Source of the DNA: Rallus limicola | Lineage: Eukaryota; Chordata; Aves; Gruiformes; Rallidae | NCBI GenBank assembly: GCA_022605955.1 | Contig: JAKCOZ010000001.1 | Location: 34,955,646-35,019,645, forward strand | Direction of reading: 5' to 3' | DNA length: 64,000 nucleotides | Made by a program: the position numbers and the translations under genes | Notes under the pieces: model-generated | Seen by the model: only the letters and a program-made list of their open reading frames with translations | What the model was told of the DNA's origin: nothing | Databases searched by the model: none | In this document: one piece after another, positions 61,301-64,000 of the stretch | How positions within the stretch are numbered: the first letter of the stretch is position 1 | Layout: every line of letters starts with the position of its first letter

Positions 61301-63795
61301 GAAAAACTAGTGCTTTGCAGCTGAGAAGTGGGTTTTCCTTTCCACCACCTCAAAAAGGAACAAAAACTACAACATAGATACGTAACACAGGAATGATGTT
61401 TTCAGTTCACATTTAAAGGACACTTGACTAACCCCTTGTTTTGTAATAAACCAGAATTTCCTCCACAAAGGAATGAATGCCTAGCAAAGCAATTATAGAA
61501 TGCTGAATTGGTAAAAATGTGTTTACATCACACTTGCTGGCAGTAATGCTTATGCAATTGTGTCTTATTGGGTTCAGTATAGCTACTTTGTTTCTCATGG
61601 CAAATTCCCACCAACAGTTACTGTCAACTTCTGTCCATCTTCTTTGCCTGACAGAAATGGACACCAACTCAGGTTCCAGATAGTCAGAAGCAACATGACA
61701 TGGATTAATAAAAGGAGATGTGTGATGCAAAGAAAAATACTAGTGCAAGTAAGTATTCCTTTTGCAGAACATGGTATCATCATCTTTAGCATATGTGAAC
61801 AACACCAGCCTGAGAAACACGTGCCAAGGTCATTCCTAAATCTTAGTTTTGTACATGTCAGCTGTTGTAAAGCTGCCAAACCAGCTGTTTCTAGAATATA
61901 TAACAATTTCTTCAGACTAAATATATTTAGTCTGAAAATTCCTATATTTTTTCCTTGTGTTTCTTAATTTGTTTCTTAAGCACGATTACCAGATGCAGGC
62001 TGGCATCAGCTGTATCTTCTTTAATATCAGACACAAAACCAAATTATCCTATCTATTTTTTGATCATGGATATGGTCCAAATCTGGAGCCCTCAACACAA
62101 GAAGGACATGGACCTCTTGGAGTGGATTCAGAGGATGGCCACAAAGACTTGTAAAAAAACCCCAAACCAAAAACAAAAAACCCAACCCCAAAGCAAATTA
62201 AAAAGGAGGGCCACAAAAATGACCAGAGGTCTGGAGCACCTCTCCTATGAAGATGGGCTGAGAGAGTTGGGCTTCTTCAGCCTGGAGAAGAGAAGGCTCC
62301 AGGAAAATCTTATAGTGGCCTTCCAGTACCTGAAGAGAAAGCTGGGGAGAGATTGTTCACATGAGCATGTAGGAATAGAACAAGCGGTAATGGCTTTAAA
62401 CAGGATCACGGTAGGTTTAGATTAGACATTAGGAAGAAGTTCTTCACTATGAAGATGGTGAAACACTGGAACAGGTTGCCCAGAGAGGTTGTGGAGACCC
62501 CATCCCTGGGGACATTCATGGTCACGCACGATGAAGCTCTGAGCAATCTGATCCAGTAAAAGGTGGTCCCTGCAGTAAGCAGGGGTTGGACTAGATGACC
62601 TTTAAAGGTCTCTTCCATCCTATCACATTCTATGATTCTGTGAGGATTCTATGATTCTATTAATTTCTTTTGTTTCCTGGAATTCAAACTTGGCAATATA
62701 AGCAACACTAAATGAGGTAAGAAAAATGAGAAAGAATTTTTTTTTAAAGGAATGACAAAGTTTGAACAAATGCTATGATGCTTCCATATCTACACACACA
62801 CTGAATATATATATATATAAAATCATGAAGACAAGTTTTGCCAAATTTAATTGCAACAATAATATTTTACTAGCAGTCTGCACAGCATCATGAATTTAAA
62901 TTCTCCTTGGAGCTGGCAAGCACAATGCAGACTAGAAACCAATTTGCATCAGGCACTGCAATACATACGTCAGTCTGAAATTCTGGATTCCTATGTCTGC
63001 CCAACACAACTCTCATGTTCAGCTGACTTATCTGATCAAAAGAAACAATAGCTGGTGATATAGTTAAATAAAATTCAATAGGTTTAGACCCATTGTCATG
63101 ACTTCTAAGGAACACTGGAAGCATGTTTATAAGTAAGGCCTGAGCAGAGAAAGAATAGCTCCAAGACAGGTTGTACCTCAAAGTATCACTAGGCAATGCA
63201 ATGCTTGTATCCCTGCATTACTGTTGCCTGTGCTACACCTCATTTCCTGACTTGTAATTTTTCTGGCAATCACTAAATTAACAAACATGCAAAAACATCA
63301 TTAATGATATCACAGCAGATAATTTCTTCTCGAGAGCAAACAGATCTTTACCAACTCAGCATTTCAAGAAACAGATTTGAAATGAAGTTCTGTTGAGATT
63401 TATCATTTGCTACTTGGAAAACAAAGCTGTTGATGCTTAGCAGCTTCAGTCTGTAAAAGTATTTCTGAGTTTCCAGTTCTATGTGCTTACTGAGATTCAG
63501 AAGAGAAAGAGGGAGAGATATTATGAATTTGTCATATAACATAAATCCAGAGATTTTAAATCTTAAATTCAAAAAAGAAAAACTGCAGCCAGCATTATAA
63601 AAGATATTTTACATTTTTATTGCATACATCATATAACTTTATTTATACCAGGATCTTCGTGTACTACCCCTATTTTTTATTAACATTAAAAATGCCTTAC
63701 TTGTTTGCAACCAAACGCATCACTGTCCAGTCTTTTGGAAACATCTCTGGTCGTATTAGTATCCGGAACACAGTGAAAATCTGCAGCAGGAAATC
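6951..63795 (-). CDS. DOCK4: DOCK4, 3' half: 26 coding exons, C-terminal 1014 residues (5' part off the right edge)
   Basis: DOCK4 is a cytoplasmic and membrane-recruited guanine nucleotide exchange factor of the DOCK-B group. With ELMO it activates Rac1 (Rap1 has also been reported) and drives protrusion, migration and neurite or dendrite growth. Twenty-six minus-strand islands join in phase into 1015 codons including TGA. In window numbering, residues 1-240 are helical scaffold, about 245-650 the DHR-2 catalytic module, and about 650-1014 a Ser/Pro-rich tail with PxxP ligands (843-849 and 976-983) and a terminal S-Q-L. Recognition rests on DHR-2 segments such as [20 protein letters not shown] and on the DOCK4-specific tail ending [17 protein letters not shown]3 tails differ. 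All introns are GT-AG except one GC-AG. If the gene has 52 exons as in human, these are exons 27-52. SH3 and DHR-1 are not in the window. Exon boundaries were called by eye. Confidence 0.97.
7377..7409 (-). CDS. optional 33-nt 5' extension of the last DOCK4 exon
   Basis: An upstream acceptor (CATTTACTCCAG|GTAAAC) would add 11 in-frame codons, [11 protein letters not shown], before GSVQSF. Both acceptors have fair pyrimidine tracts. The extension is itself pyrimidine-rich and may simply be the tract of the downstream acceptor. Alternative use is inferred only. Confidence 0.3.
7410..10438. other. last DOCK4 intron: nothing coding identified
   Basis: About 3 kb. It includes a GC-richer patch at about 7680-8060 with CTG/CAG-rich short inverted repeats near 7980-8035. 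Two A-tracts lie near 9130 and 9201-9217. No repeat family was recognised. Confidence 0.5.
10439..10500 (-). CDS. DOCK4: DOCK4 window exon 25 (residues 853-873, 62 bp)
   Basis: Encodes [20 protein letters not shown], a run of Ser-Pro sites. The acceptor is CTTTACAG|CA and the donor AAG|GTACTG, ending in phase 0. It is too short to appear as an ORF but joins in frame on both sides. Confidence 0.94.
10501..13890. other. DOCK4 introns flanking exon 11448-11561: nothing identified
   Basis: Two introns (0.9 and 2.3 kb) of AT-rich unique-looking sequence. No CR1 or LTR motif, RNA gene or extra exon was recognised. Confidence 0.5.
11448..11561 (-). CDS. DOCK4: DOCK4 window exon 24 (residues 815-853, 114 bp), first PxxP ligand
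   Basis: Encodes [20 protein letters not shown] through PPRPAQT. The motif PPVPPRP (843-849) is a typical SH3 ligand for adaptor proteins. The acceptor is CTCTTCCAG|CT and the donor ACTG|GTGAGT, leaving G of Ala853. Confidence 0.96.
13891..13963 (-). CDS. DOCK4: DOCK4 window exon 23 (residues 791-815, 73 bp)
   Basis: Encodes [20 protein letters not shown] and GPDK, plus G of Ala815. The acceptor is TTTACAG|AGA and the donor AAAG|GTGAGT. The Ser-Asp-rich linker lies between the Ser/Pro block and the first SH3 ligand. Confidence 0.95.
13964..17436. other. 3.5-kb DOCK4 intron carrying the candidate cassette exon
   Basis: Mostly AT-rich unique sequence. The only element I can support is the candidate exon at 16110-16277. 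A C10 run lies near 14231-14240 and a short C/T tract near 14690. No mobile element was recognised. Confidence 0.5.
16110..16277 (-). CDS. candidate in-frame cassette exon of DOCK4 (168 bp, 56 codons)
   Basis: Within the 3.5-kb intron 13964-17436, a minus-strand stretch is open for exactly 56 codons. It lies between a plausible acceptor (TTTTTGCTCCCAG|ACT) and a near-perfect donor (GAGAGG|GTAAGT). Both flanking DOCK4 introns are phase 0 here, and 168 is a multiple of 3, so inclusion keeps the DOCK4 frame. It would encode [18 protein letters not shown] through [11 protein letters not shown], Ser/Pro-rich like the surrounding tail. Alternative splicing in this part of mammalian DOCK4 (an inner-ear/brain isoform called Ex49) has been described, but I cannot say this is its counterpart. 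An overlapping + strand ORF (15991-16428) shows that chance openness is possible. Inference only. Confidence 0.4.
17437..17546 (-). CDS. DOCK4: DOCK4 window exon 22 (residues 754-790, 110 bp)
   Basis: Encodes [20 protein letters not shown] through [16 protein letters not shown] is a plausible proline-directed phosphosite cluster. The acceptor is TGTTCTAG|CC and the donor CAG|GTAGGA, ending in phase 0. This means a phase 0-0 cassette exon can be inserted downstream without changing the frame. Confidence 0.95.
17723..17804 (-). CDS. DOCK4: DOCK4 window exon 21 (residues 727-754, 82 bp)
   Basis: Encodes [20 protein letters not shown] through SSAR, a low-complexity Ser/Thr/Pro tract. The acceptor is ATACACAG|CCT. 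The donor AGAG|GTCAGT leaves G of Ala754. Confidence 0.95.
18308..18428 (-). CDS. DOCK4: DOCK4 window exon 20 (residues 686-726, 121 bp)
   Basis: Encodes [20 protein letters not shown] through DEVFNMQ after completing Ser686. It is serine-dense and likely disordered and phosphorylated. The acceptor is ATAATAG|T and the donor CAG|GTACAA, ending in phase 0. Confidence 0.96.
18429..18684 (-). other. GC-AG intron of DOCK4 (256 bp)
   Basis: Begins GCAAGT after CGCAG and ends ATAATAG before TCCC. The frame-consistent joining of IPRR-S-PLSY requires the GC dinucleotide as the 5' splice site; there is no nearby GT that keeps the frame. Confidence 0.9.
18685..18806 (-). CDS. DOCK4: DOCK4 window exon 19 (residues 646-686, 122 bp), GC donor
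   Basis: Encodes [20 protein letters not shown] through GARVIPRR, plus AG of Ser686. It is the first exon of the Ser/Pro tail. The acceptor is CTCACCAG|GAA. The donor reads CGCAG|GCAAGT, a GC splice donor with otherwise perfect consensus. The frame across it is confirmed by the next exon (T CCC TTG, giving Ser-Pro-Leu). Confidence 0.96.
19153..19272 (-). CDS. DOCK4: DOCK4 window exon 18 (residues 606-645, 120 bp), end of DHR-2
   Basis: Encodes [20 protein letters not shown] through VMKSSLGIQ in phase 0-0 and closes the DHR-2 module. The core [10 protein letters not shown] is conserved. I recall Phe in human where this copy has the first Val of EKVV. The acceptor is CTTGCAG|GCC and the donor CAG|GTACTT. 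Confidence 0.97.
19473..19578 (+). mobile_element. CR1 LINE 3' tail fragment
   Basis: GGCACTGGAACAGGTTGCCC, AGAGAAGTTGTGGAGCCCC and a CCATTCTATAA end mark the CR1 3' region. The segment between them is shortened. It is antisense to DOCK4 in the intron 19273-21202, whose remainder shows nothing else recognisable. Confidence 0.8.
21203..21286 (-). CDS. DOCK4: DOCK4 window exon 17 (residues 578-605, 84 bp), DHR-2 lobe C
   Basis: Encodes [20 protein letters not shown] through ELMLEQ in phase 0-0. AFF after the nucleotide-sensor segment is conserved in lobe C. The acceptor is TATTTAG|GCA and the donor CAG|GTAAAG. A 4.8-kb intron separates it from the previous exon. Confidence 0.97.
21988..22202 (+). 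mobile_element. avian ERV-type LTR, 5' part (interrupted)
   Basis: GGGACAGAGTTCAGTTTCTT, a GTGCTGAAAACAGTGTTGGTAA segment and ACAAGGAGTTGGGAGGGAAC match, from memory, the 5' half of a widespread bird ERVL-like solo LTR. The LTR resumes at 22859 after a CR1 insertion. It is non-coding and old, judging by divergence. The family name is not certain. Confidence 0.65.
22203..22858 (+). mobile_element. CR1 LINE copy, 3' ~650 bp, inserted inside an LTR
   Basis: Encodes a broken piece of the CR1 ORF2 C-terminal region ([20 protein letters not shown] and [20 protein letters not shown] are readable) up to a stop at about 22474. It continues through the 3' UTR and ends at GTTCTATG, next to the LTR continuation. 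The open frame at 21964-22476 is an artefact of LTR plus CR1 sequence. Confidence 0.92.
22859..23177 (+). mobile_element. avian ERV-type LTR, 3' part
   Basis: CAGCTGACCCCAACTGACCA, then AAAGGGATATTCCATACCATATGA (also present in the 60.8-kb LTR), a TATATA-like box, and CTGATTCTCTCCCCCATCCC near its end. It continues the LTR begun at 21988. No internal retroviral genes flank it, so it is a solo LTR. Confidence 0.75.
23178..26094. other. remainder of the 4.8-kb DOCK4 intron: purine-rich stretches
   Basis: The + strand is strongly purine-rich at about 24300-24460 and 24590-24850. It includes a G-run cluster at 24322-24346 that fits a loose G-quadruplex pattern on the non-coding strand. No exon or repeat family was recognised in the rest. 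Confidence 0.5.
26095..26271 (-). CDS. DOCK4: DOCK4 window exon 16 (residues 519-577, 177 bp), DHR-2 lobe C with nucleotide-sensor insert
   Basis: Encodes [20 protein letters not shown] through VARYQE in phase 0-0. The segment [20 protein letters not shown] corresponds to the lobe C alpha10 region. In solved DOCK structures an insert there places a valine near the bound nucleotide. Val568 (in AAVNGG) is my by-eye candidate for that sensor. The acceptor is CTTTCAG|GTG and the donor GAA|GTAAGC. Confidence 0.97.
27929..28015 (-). CDS. DOCK4: DOCK4 window exon 15 (residues 490-518, 87 bp), DHR-2
   Basis: Encodes [20 protein letters not shown] through VEKREV in phase 0-0. [10 protein letters not shown] is the highly conserved lobe B to lobe C linker in DOCK exchange factors. 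The acceptor is TATTGTAG|AGT. The donor GTA|GTGAGT fixes the boundary, with Val supplied again by the next exon. Confidence 0.97.
29230..29396 (-). CDS. DOCK4: DOCK4 window exon 14 (residues 434-489, 167 bp), DHR-2
   Basis: Encodes [20 protein letters not shown] through [11 protein letters not shown]. The [19 protein letters not shown] block is the conserved lobe B segment at the GTPase interface. The acceptor is CATACAG|AT and the donor AAG|GTAAAG, ending in phase 0. Confidence 0.97.
30012..30153 (-). CDS. DOCK4: DOCK4 window exon 13 (residues 387-434, 142 bp), DHR-2 lobe B
   Basis: Encodes [20 protein letters not shown] through ETIFQAEAQ, plus the first T of Tyr434. It is DHR-2 lobe B. The acceptor is CTGCTCAG|AAT. 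The donor CAGT|GTATCC is somewhat weak after +4. Confidence 0.97.
32331..32435 (-). CDS. DOCK4: DOCK4 window exon 12 (residues 352-386, 105 bp), DHR-2 lobe B start
   Basis: Encodes [20 protein letters not shown] through [11 protein letters not shown] in phase 0-0. The motif [12 protein letters not shown] is the hallmark start of DHR-2 lobe B, the beta-sheet lobe that contacts the GTPase. The acceptor is TCACCCAG|ATG and the donor AGA|GTAAGT. Confidence 0.97.
34094..34180 (-). CDS. DOCK4: DOCK4 window exon 11 (residues 323-351, 87 bp), DHR-2
   Basis: Encodes [20 protein letters not shown] through NLSKMR in phase 0-0. The acceptor is TTGCAG|TGT and the donor AGG|GTAATG. It forms the last helices of DHR-2 lobe A. 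Confidence 0.96.
35232..35380 (-). CDS. DOCK4: DOCK4 window exon 10 (residues 273-322, 149 bp), DHR-2 lobe A
   Basis: Encodes [20 protein letters not shown] through [10 protein letters not shown]. This is DHR-2 lobe A, which mediates DOCK dimer contacts. The acceptor is CTTGTAG|AG and the donor AAAG|GTAAAA, ending in phase 0. It is among the most conserved blocks in the window. Confidence 0.97.
35381..38241. other. 2.9-kb DOCK4 intron with one possible ancient repeat
   Basis: A purine-rich patch at about 35730-35850 and T/G-rich low complexity at about 36560-36615. A possible old interspersed repeat lies at 36195-36300. Nothing else was recognised. Confidence 0.45.
36195..36300. repeat. possible ancient amniote interspersed repeat (family not assigned)
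   Basis: GGCCATACTGGACAAAAGGTC, then CCCTCCACCAGCATCTTGTG and TCTGGCTGTGGCCAACA resemble a motif I associate with an old dispersed repeat in turtles, crocodilians and birds. Recognition is from memory of a consensus and is weak. Confidence 0.35.
38242..38335 (-). CDS. DOCK4: DOCK4 window exon 9 (residues 242-273, 94 bp), start of DHR-2
   Basis: Encodes [20 protein letters not shown] through LHLKAQNFT, the usual beginning of DOCK DHR-2 lobe A helical repeats. The acceptor is ATTGCAG|AAT and the donor ACAG|GTAATT, leaving G of Glu273. Confidence 0.96.
38336..40645. other. DOCK4 intron, exon-proximal 2.3 kb: nothing identified
   Basis: AT-rich unique-looking sequence. The + strand frame at 40258-40470 has no recognisable motif. 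Confidence 0.5.
40646..40852 (+). mobile_element. CR1 LINE 3' fragment
   Basis: GATGAAGCACTGAAACAGGT, GGTAGGGGGGTTGGAACGAG, ATGATCTTTGAAGTCCCTTC and a TTCTACGATTCTATG tail give a clear CR1 3' end. It is antisense to DOCK4. Confidence 0.9.
42235..42295 (-). CDS. DOCK4: DOCK4 window exon 8 (residues 221-241, 61 bp, weak donor)
   Basis: Encodes [20 protein letters not shown], ending in phase 0. The acceptor is CTGTTTTAG|G. The donor TTG|GTTTGT departs from the consensus at +3 and +4 and is the weakest GT donor of the set. Skipping this 61-bp exon would shift the reading frame. Confidence 0.93.
42296..43975. other. 1.7-kb DOCK4 intron: nothing identified
   Basis: No mobile element or supported exon. 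The two + strand frames at 42318-42718 are short and featureless. Confidence 0.5.
43976..44071 (-). CDS. DOCK4: DOCK4 window exon 7 (residues 189-221, 96 bp)
   Basis: Encodes [20 protein letters not shown] through ERLLDY and two bases of Arg221. The acceptor is TTTTCCCAG|T and the donor TACAG|GTGAGA. It is followed by a 1.7-kb intron and preceded by a 5.1-kb intron holding the 68-bp palindrome. Confidence 0.96.
44072..49214. other. 5.1-kb DOCK4 intron holding a 68-bp perfect palindrome
   Basis: Mostly AT-rich. It contains the palindrome at 46144-46211, an A21 run at 47913-47933, and an unexplained 91-codon minus-strand frame at 46376-46651. No CR1 or LTR was recognised. Confidence 0.5.
46144..46211. 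repeat. perfect 68-bp palindrome, two 34-bp arms with no spacer
   Basis: Position p pairs with 46355-p for all 34 base pairs. The centre is at 46177/46178 (CAGAG|CTCTG), with arms running TATGAGAGTGAAGTGGGGAC on the left and its exact complement on the right. The symmetry breaks immediately outside (A at 46143 against C at 46212). I checked it base by base. Confidence 0.97.
49215..49300 (-). CDS. DOCK4: DOCK4 window exon 6 (residues 161-189, 86 bp)
   Basis: Encodes [20 protein letters not shown] through ELFNS, plus two bases of Ile189. The acceptor is GTTGCAG|GTA and the donor AGTAT|GTGAGT. The charged helix and loop are typical of the segment leading into the DHR-2 lobe A region. Confidence 0.96.
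49301..50882. other. 1.6-kb DOCK4 intron with T/G low-complexity block
   Basis: Two T-runs broken by GGTGGGG and GGG at about 49490-49545 are the only notable feature. No exon or repeat family was recognised. Confidence 0.5.
50883..51031 (-). CDS. DOCK4: DOCK4 window exon 5 (residues 111-160, 149 bp)
   Basis: Encodes [20 protein letters not shown] through [14 protein letters not shown], a highly conserved scaffold block that matches DOCK4 as I recall it in human. The acceptor is CATTTTAG|GG and the donor CAG|GTACTA, ending in phase 0. Confidence 0.97.
51032..53137. other. 2.1-kb DOCK4 intron with a small hairpin
   Basis: Unique-looking AT-rich DNA apart from the inverted repeat at 52097-52125. 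The short + frames at 51715-51903 and 52185-52391 lack support. Confidence 0.5.
52097..52125. repeat. 29-bp imperfect palindrome
   Basis: TGCACACTAGT and ACTAGTGTGCA arms flank a 7-bp centre. Only one mismatched pair occurs across the whole element. Confidence 0.85.
53138..53196 (-). CDS. DOCK4: DOCK4 window exon 4 (residues 91-110, 59 bp)
   Basis: Short exon encoding [19 protein letters not shown] after completing Lys91. The acceptor is TTGCAG|A and the donor TTAG|GTAAGG, leaving one base of Gly111. It lies in the scaffold region before DHR-2 and is too short to stand out as an ORF. Confidence 0.95.
53780..53880 (-). CDS. DOCK4: DOCK4 window exon 3 (residues 58-91, 101 bp)
   Basis: Encodes [15 protein letters not shown] through [11 protein letters not shown] plus two bases of Lys91. 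The acceptor is TTATTGTAG|ATA and the donor GAAAA|GTAAGT, a near-perfect consensus. A Lys run (KKKK) follows a hydrophobic helix. I recall Tyr at the second Phe of SYFF in human. Confidence 0.95.
53881..55438. other. 1.6-kb DOCK4 intron: nothing identified
   Basis: AT-rich. The 110-codon + frame at 53894-54226 begins right at the exon edge, has no homology I recognise and runs antisense to the gene. Confidence 0.5.
55439..55514 (-). CDS. DOCK4: DOCK4 window exon 2 (residues 32-57, 76 bp)
   Basis: Completes Asn32 and encodes [17 protein letters not shown] through ENFDYK. The acceptor is CTTTCCAG|T and the donor AAG|GTAGAG, ending in phase 0. It is separated from the previous exon by an 8.2-kb intron, the longest in the window. 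Confidence 0.95.
55515..60783. other. first 5.3 kb of the longest DOCK4 intron (8.2 kb)
   Basis: AT-rich, unique-looking DNA. It holds a TATG-rich stretch at about 58415-58490 and a 38-bp imperfect tandem duplication at 58519-58594. No exon or RNA gene was recognised. Confidence 0.5.
58519..58594. repeat. two-unit 38-bp imperfect tandem repeat
   Basis: Units 58519-58556 and 58557-58594 both run TAGCAACA...GTATTACATAAAA...AAGAAT...TTGG and differ at about five positions. Confidence 0.85.
60784..61178 (+). mobile_element. avian ERV-type solo LTR with internal deletion
   Basis: Starts TGTCCTGGTTTTCAAGCTGG and GATAGAGTTAATTTTC, then jumps to ACAAGAACCTGACACAGCCA, indicating loss of part of the usual 5' half. 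It continues through AAAGGGATATTCCATACCAT, a CCCATTAAAGTGTACTTATC region with an AATAAA-like signal, and ends GGCTGGGGCTAAAACCAC. It is non-coding with no flanking viral genes. It is antisense to DOCK4 and of a different subtype from the 22-kb LTR. Confidence 0.8.
61179..62059. other. intron DNA between LTR and CR1
   Basis: No element was recognised. Overlapping frames on both strands at 61428-61967 are open but share no motif with known families. Confidence 0.45.
62060..62660 (+). mobile_element. CR1 LINE 3' fragment with an internal A/C-rich insertion
   Basis: Readable CR1 C-terminal pieces flank an A/C-rich insert: AAGAAGGACATGGACCTCTTGG before it, and [20 protein letters not shown] after it. 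The 3' end carries repeated GATTCTATGATTCTAT octamers, diagnostic of CR1. The insert at about 62150-62203 is bounded by near-copies of GAGG(AT)GGCCACAAA. Confidence 0.93.
62661..63700. other. intron DNA between CR1 and the first visible exon
   Basis: A short (TA)n run lies near 62806-62818. The minus frame at 62888-63196 is featureless. Nothing else was recognised. Confidence 0.5.
63701..63795 (-). CDS. DOCK4: DOCK4 window exon 1 (residues 1-32, 95 bp)
   Basis: Encodes [20 protein letters not shown] and on to VAN in the helical scaffold upstream of DHR-2. A pyrimidine-rich acceptor ending AAAG precedes GAT at phase 0. The donor is AACAA|GTAAGG, leaving AA to be completed as Asn by the next exon. 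It is the most 5' DOCK4 exon visible. Confidence 0.94.
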
Positions 63796-64000
63796 CTTTG
63801 GAAGGAAAAGTAGCAGTCATATGTCTTCGCTACCTCAGTAAGAGCAATAAGCTTTAAAAATATTTTAATCAGACACAAAAAATCAATATAGAAATAGGAG
63901 AAAGGCACTTATTTGCAACACAGCTACACCTCTGAATATTTTTCCTTTTGTTTTGATTCCCCAAGAATGCTTCAAATAGTGATTTAATTCCTTTTTTCAT
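63796..64000 (-). other. partial upstream DOCK4 intron (continues beyond the window)
   Basis: Holds the pyrimidine-rich acceptor region (minus strand) of the 63701-63795 exon. The remainder is AT-rich. Confidence 0.7.

Noticed and set aside
61955..62425. 156-codon + strand open frame
   Set aside because: Its 3' two-thirds is CR1 ORF2 C-terminal sequence with an A/C-rich insert; it is not a host gene.
1..64000. CRISPR arrays, bacterial operons, tRNA or rRNA genes, phage modules
   Set aside because: No regular direct repeats with spacers, no Shine-Dalgarno-led ORF series and no cloverleaf or rRNA motif seen; composition and splicing are those of a vertebrate gene.

Overview
The window is vertebrate nuclear DNA, most probably from a bird. 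The evidence is single-exon-sized coding islands with GT-AG splice sites spread over about 57 kb, an AT-rich background, CR1-type LINE tails ending in the ATTCTATG-like octamer, and solo LTRs of the kind common in avian genomes. I cannot name the species. The LTR type (from memory) suggests a neoavian rather than galliform bird, but this is weak. There is no sign of bacterial operons, CRISPR, tRNA or rRNA. One host gene dominates: the 3' half of DOCK4 (dedicator of cytokinesis 4), on the minus strand. I reconstructed 26 exons by eye from 63795 down to the TGA stop at 6951-6953. Their lengths sum to 3045 bp, exactly 1015 codons, with every junction in phase. This gives the C-terminal 1014 residues of a protein whose human form is about 1966 aa. 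The 5' half (SH3, DHR-1/C2) lies beyond the right edge. Window residue numbers used below start at the first codon of the 63701-63795 exon. Layout, in transcription order (right to left): 63.8-49.2 kb, helical scaffold exons; 44.0-19.2 kb, the DHR-2 (DOCKER) Rac/Rap exchange module, about residues 245-650; 18.8-7.0 kb, the Ser/Pro-rich tail with two PxxP SH3 ligands and a C-terminal S-Q-L PDZ-type ligand. A long AT-rich 3' UTR follows, from 6950 to about 4150, ending at an AATAAA signal near 4170 (minus strand). From 1 to about 4150 is downstream intergenic DNA, expected to lead towards IMMP2L if synteny with mammals holds. Repeats: six CR1 fragments and two avian ERV-type LTRs. All are in + orientation, antisense to DOCK4. 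One CR1 copy sits inside an LTR (nested insertion at 22.2-22.9 kb). Points of interest: an in-frame 168-bp candidate cassette exon in the Ser/Pro tail (16110-16277); a GC-AG intron (18429-18684); an in-frame 33-nt alternative acceptor on the last exon; a tight G-quadruplex motif in the 3' UTR; and a perfect 68-bp spacerless palindrome in an intron (46144-46211). I did not find a wholly new multi-gene system. The novelty here is at the level of splicing and DNA structure inside a known gene.
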